7,443 nucleotides of DNA, taken from the NCBI GenBank assembly GCA_030616165.1, contig JAUWXV010000187.1, positions 1-7,443 of the forward strand, read 5' to 3'. The first letter of the stretch is position 1. Every line of letters starts with the position of its first letter. Below, piece by piece: positions 6,187-7,443 of the stretch. The position numbers and the translations under genes were made by a program. The DNA is from a bacterium (GTDB lineage Bacteria > SM23-31 > JAUVVT01). The notes under the pieces were generated by a model. It worked only from the letters and a program-made list of their open reading frames with translations, did not search any database and was not told the DNA's origin.

Positions 6187-6202
6187 AGATTATATATATT
6201 CT

Positions 6203-6248
6203 TGTCGTTGCGAGGAGTCCACAAAACACTCGTGTAACGATGTGGCAA
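6203..6248 (+). repeat. TTGCGAGGA-type repeat, direct variant copy
   Basis: Starts with TGTCGTTGCGAGGA, identical over 14 bases to 6404-6417. It then carries a small palindrome ACACTCGTGT (6226-6235) and ends in GTGGCAAT in place of GAAGCAATCT, a diverged right end. Confidence 0.6.
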
Positions 6249-6269
6249 TATGTAAGGTTTTCTTTGGCA

Positions 6270-6294
6270 GGGGCAATTTATGAATTATCCCTAC
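6270..6294. repeat. Short palindromic repeat, GGGGCAATT type
   Basis: GGGGCAATT and AATTATCCC form an imperfect palindrome around TATG, followed by TAC. The layout matches the next palindrome at 6324-6345, suggesting one family of GGGG...CCCTAC elements. Confidence 0.5.
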
Positions 6295-6323
6295 AACTCT
6301 TTTAGTTTTAATTATTTACATCA

Positions 6324-6345
6324 GGGGTTCAATATATTGAATCCC
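6324..6345. repeat. Near-perfect 22-bp palindrome, GGGG...TCCC
   Basis: GGGGTTCAATA faces TATTGAATCCC, a 22-bp palindrome broken only by one G-T wobble, and is followed by TAC as in 6270-6294. Its GC ends stand out in an A/T spacer. It could form a cruciform or an RNA hairpin on either strand between the two convergent genes. Confidence 0.55.
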
Positions 6346-6403
6346 TACTTTATTGACTCCTCAAATAATCGGGGGGAATCATCGCAGTGACTATAATCAT
6401 ACA

Positions 6404-6462
6404 TGTCGTTGCGAGGAACGAAGTGACGAAATCCCGAAGTATCGGGATTAAGAAACAATCTC
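6404..6462 (+). repeat. TTGCGAGGA-type repeat with an inserted hairpin
   Basis: TGTCGTTGCGAGGA and ACGAAGTGAC lead to GAAACAATCT at the right end (6452-6461). Compared with the uninterrupted copy at 6158-6186 it has 24 extra bases (about 6428-6451) that hold a perfect hairpin AATCCCGA/TCGGGATT with loop AGTA. It ends two bases from the stop codon of the minus-strand gene, so it sits at that gene's 3' end and may serve as its transcript end. Confidence 0.65.
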
Positions 6463-6464
6463 CT

Positions 6465-7443
6465 TCAGCGAAATATACTTTTTTTAATTGTCATTTGATT
6501 TTTACCAAGGTTCTGAGAATTATATAAAAATTCGGTAGTTTGTAAATCTGAAAAGGTTTTGTTAATTGTATGATTTTTAGGTCTTATTTTATTTTTGCTG
6601 ACTGACATTTTTTTGAATTTTAAACGTCCATCAAGGTTTGGAGAAATTCTTTTCTTTTCTATTATATGTCTTGTTAGGATTTCACGATTAAATAATCCTG
6701 TTTCATGGAAATTTTTATTGCTCAATTTATTAAAGAATATGTATCCATCCCCGCCTTCGGCGAGATAATCAGGAGTAGCGACTTTATATATTTTTTCCGG
6801 TGAGACAGGCAGACCTCCAATGGTTAGATTTGAAATTTTTTTAGAATTAGAATTTATATTCCATCTTGCCCCGCTTAATTGTGCAAAACTGTTTGACCTA
6901 TATTGTGAAGCGGCATACTCTAATATTTCTATTAATTCAGCACCTTTAATTTCAAAGACAAAAATTTCATTATTAAAAGGGATTACGGAGTAAACATCAC
7001 CTCGGGTTATAGGACCAGGTTTAAATCCATCACGGATGCCTCCAACATTTTGAATAACAACGTCAGCACTGGTGTATTGTTTAACTACATCGGTTATCAT
7101 GTTGAAAAGGGCTGATTCTTGGTATCTTCTCAGTGGAAAGGAACCAAGTGACTCTCCTATTTTTTCTCCCATTAACTCTTTTGATTTATCTATATATGGT
7201 TTAATTATATTTGAAAGTTTTGGTTCCTGTGGAATATTTTTGGTGCTATTAAGATTAATTGGAATTGCTTTGCCTGAAAATCTTATAACCTTTCCGCCGA
7301 CAAACTCTAAATCCACTCTGCCGAGATAAAGTCCGAATTTTCTCGCACAGTGGATGACTGCGTTTCCCACCTTAAATGGCTTTTCAAAGAGGTCATTGGT
7401 ATGTCCGTCTATCAATACATCTATGTCAGGAACAGAAAGTGCG
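6465..7443 (-). CDS. 5'-nucleotidase/UshA family protein, C-terminal part (5' end beyond window)
   Basis: 325 codons are visible; the frame stays open to the right edge, so the signal peptide and most of the metallophosphatase domain are missing. The visible part begins ALSVPDIDVLIDGHTNDLFEKP, the end of that domain with its GH metal motif. Then comes a complete C-terminal 5'-nucleotidase domain: NVGGIRDG, ITRGDVYSVIPFNNE, FAQLSGARW and YKVATPDYLAEGGDGY. These enzymes (COG0737) hydrolyse nucleotides outside the cytoplasm, and some also cleave NAD, FAD or cyclic nucleotides; the substrate here is unknown. TTG at 7413-7415 is an internal Leu codon, not the start. Oddities are GHTN where GHSQ or GHTH is usual, NVGGIR for the commoner NGGGIR, and a basic tail of about 46 residues (6468-6608) past the domain. 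It converges with elbB. Confidence 0.9.
   Translation of the reverse strand, partial: ALSVPDIDVLIDGHTNDLFEKPFKVGNAVIHCARKFGLYLGRVDLEFVGGKVIRFSGKAIPINLNSTKNIPQEPKLSNIIKPYIDKSKELMGEKIGESLGSFPLRRYQESALFNMITDVVKQYTSADVVIQNVGGIRDGFKPGPITRGDVYSVIPFNNEIFVFEIKGAELIEILEYAASQYRSNSFAQLSGARWNINSNSKKISNLTIGGLPVSPEKIYKVATPDYLAEGGDGYIFFNKLSNKNFHETGLFNREILTRHIIEKKRISPNLDGRLKFKKMSVSKNKIRPKNHTINKTFSDLQTTEFLYNSQNLGKNQMTIKKSIFR

Noticed and set aside
6158-6462. CRISPR array
   Set aside because: The repeats differ in orientation and spacing, are internally palindromic, and no uniform spacers separate them.
7072-7329. Plus-strand open frame opposite the 5'-nucleotidase
   Set aside because: The minus strand carries clear 5'-nucleotidase C-terminal motifs through this region.

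Overview
The window comes from a low-GC bacterial chromosome (about 30% GC by eye, with intergenic DNA much more AT-rich). Five substantial genes and one small gene are supported. The genes are ordinary cell metabolism: an FGGY sugar kinase, a ferritin-like di-iron protein, NadA, an ElbB/ES1 protein, and a partial 5'-nucleotidase. I see no tRNA, rRNA, transposase, CRISPR array or phage gene. The NadA resembles the long Bacillus subtilis type. The palindromic spacer repeats (TTGCGAGGA..., ACCGCAGAG..., GGGG...CCCC types) are of a kind I associate with uncultured environmental lineages. I cannot assign a phylum.

Layout. 1-280 is very AT-rich and shows no gene. About 285-498 is an island of higher GC packed with inverted repeats, a candidate structured RNA or mobile palindrome. 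638-2131 (+) is an FGGY-family carbohydrate kinase with a GTG start. 2511-3017 (+) is a rubrerythrin/ferritin-like protein with two matching di-iron half-sites, followed by a weak terminator. 3242-3329 holds a strong promoter, a perfect 7-bp dyad inside it, and an intrinsic-terminator-like hairpin just after the predicted transcription start; nadA follows at 3421-4533 (+). A 57-residue unrecognised basic protein lies at 4861-5034 (+). 5163-5191 is a near-consensus promoter; its predicted leader carries a dispersed palindromic repeat and leads to elbB at 5429-6091 (+). 6092-6464 is a convergent spacer filled with short palindromic repeats. 6465-7443 (-) is the C-terminal part of a 5'-nucleotidase/UshA-family gene that runs off the right edge.

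How the genes relate. Spacers of about 230-400 bp and the promoters found suggest mostly single-gene units rather than one operon. NadA makes quinolinate for NAD synthesis, and UshA-type enzymes release nucleosides from nucleotides, but the two are far apart on opposite strands and I infer no functional link. No complete multi-gene novel system is visible. The parts most worth following up are regulatory and non-coding: the nadA leader, the structured island upstream of the kinase, and the small orphan protein.
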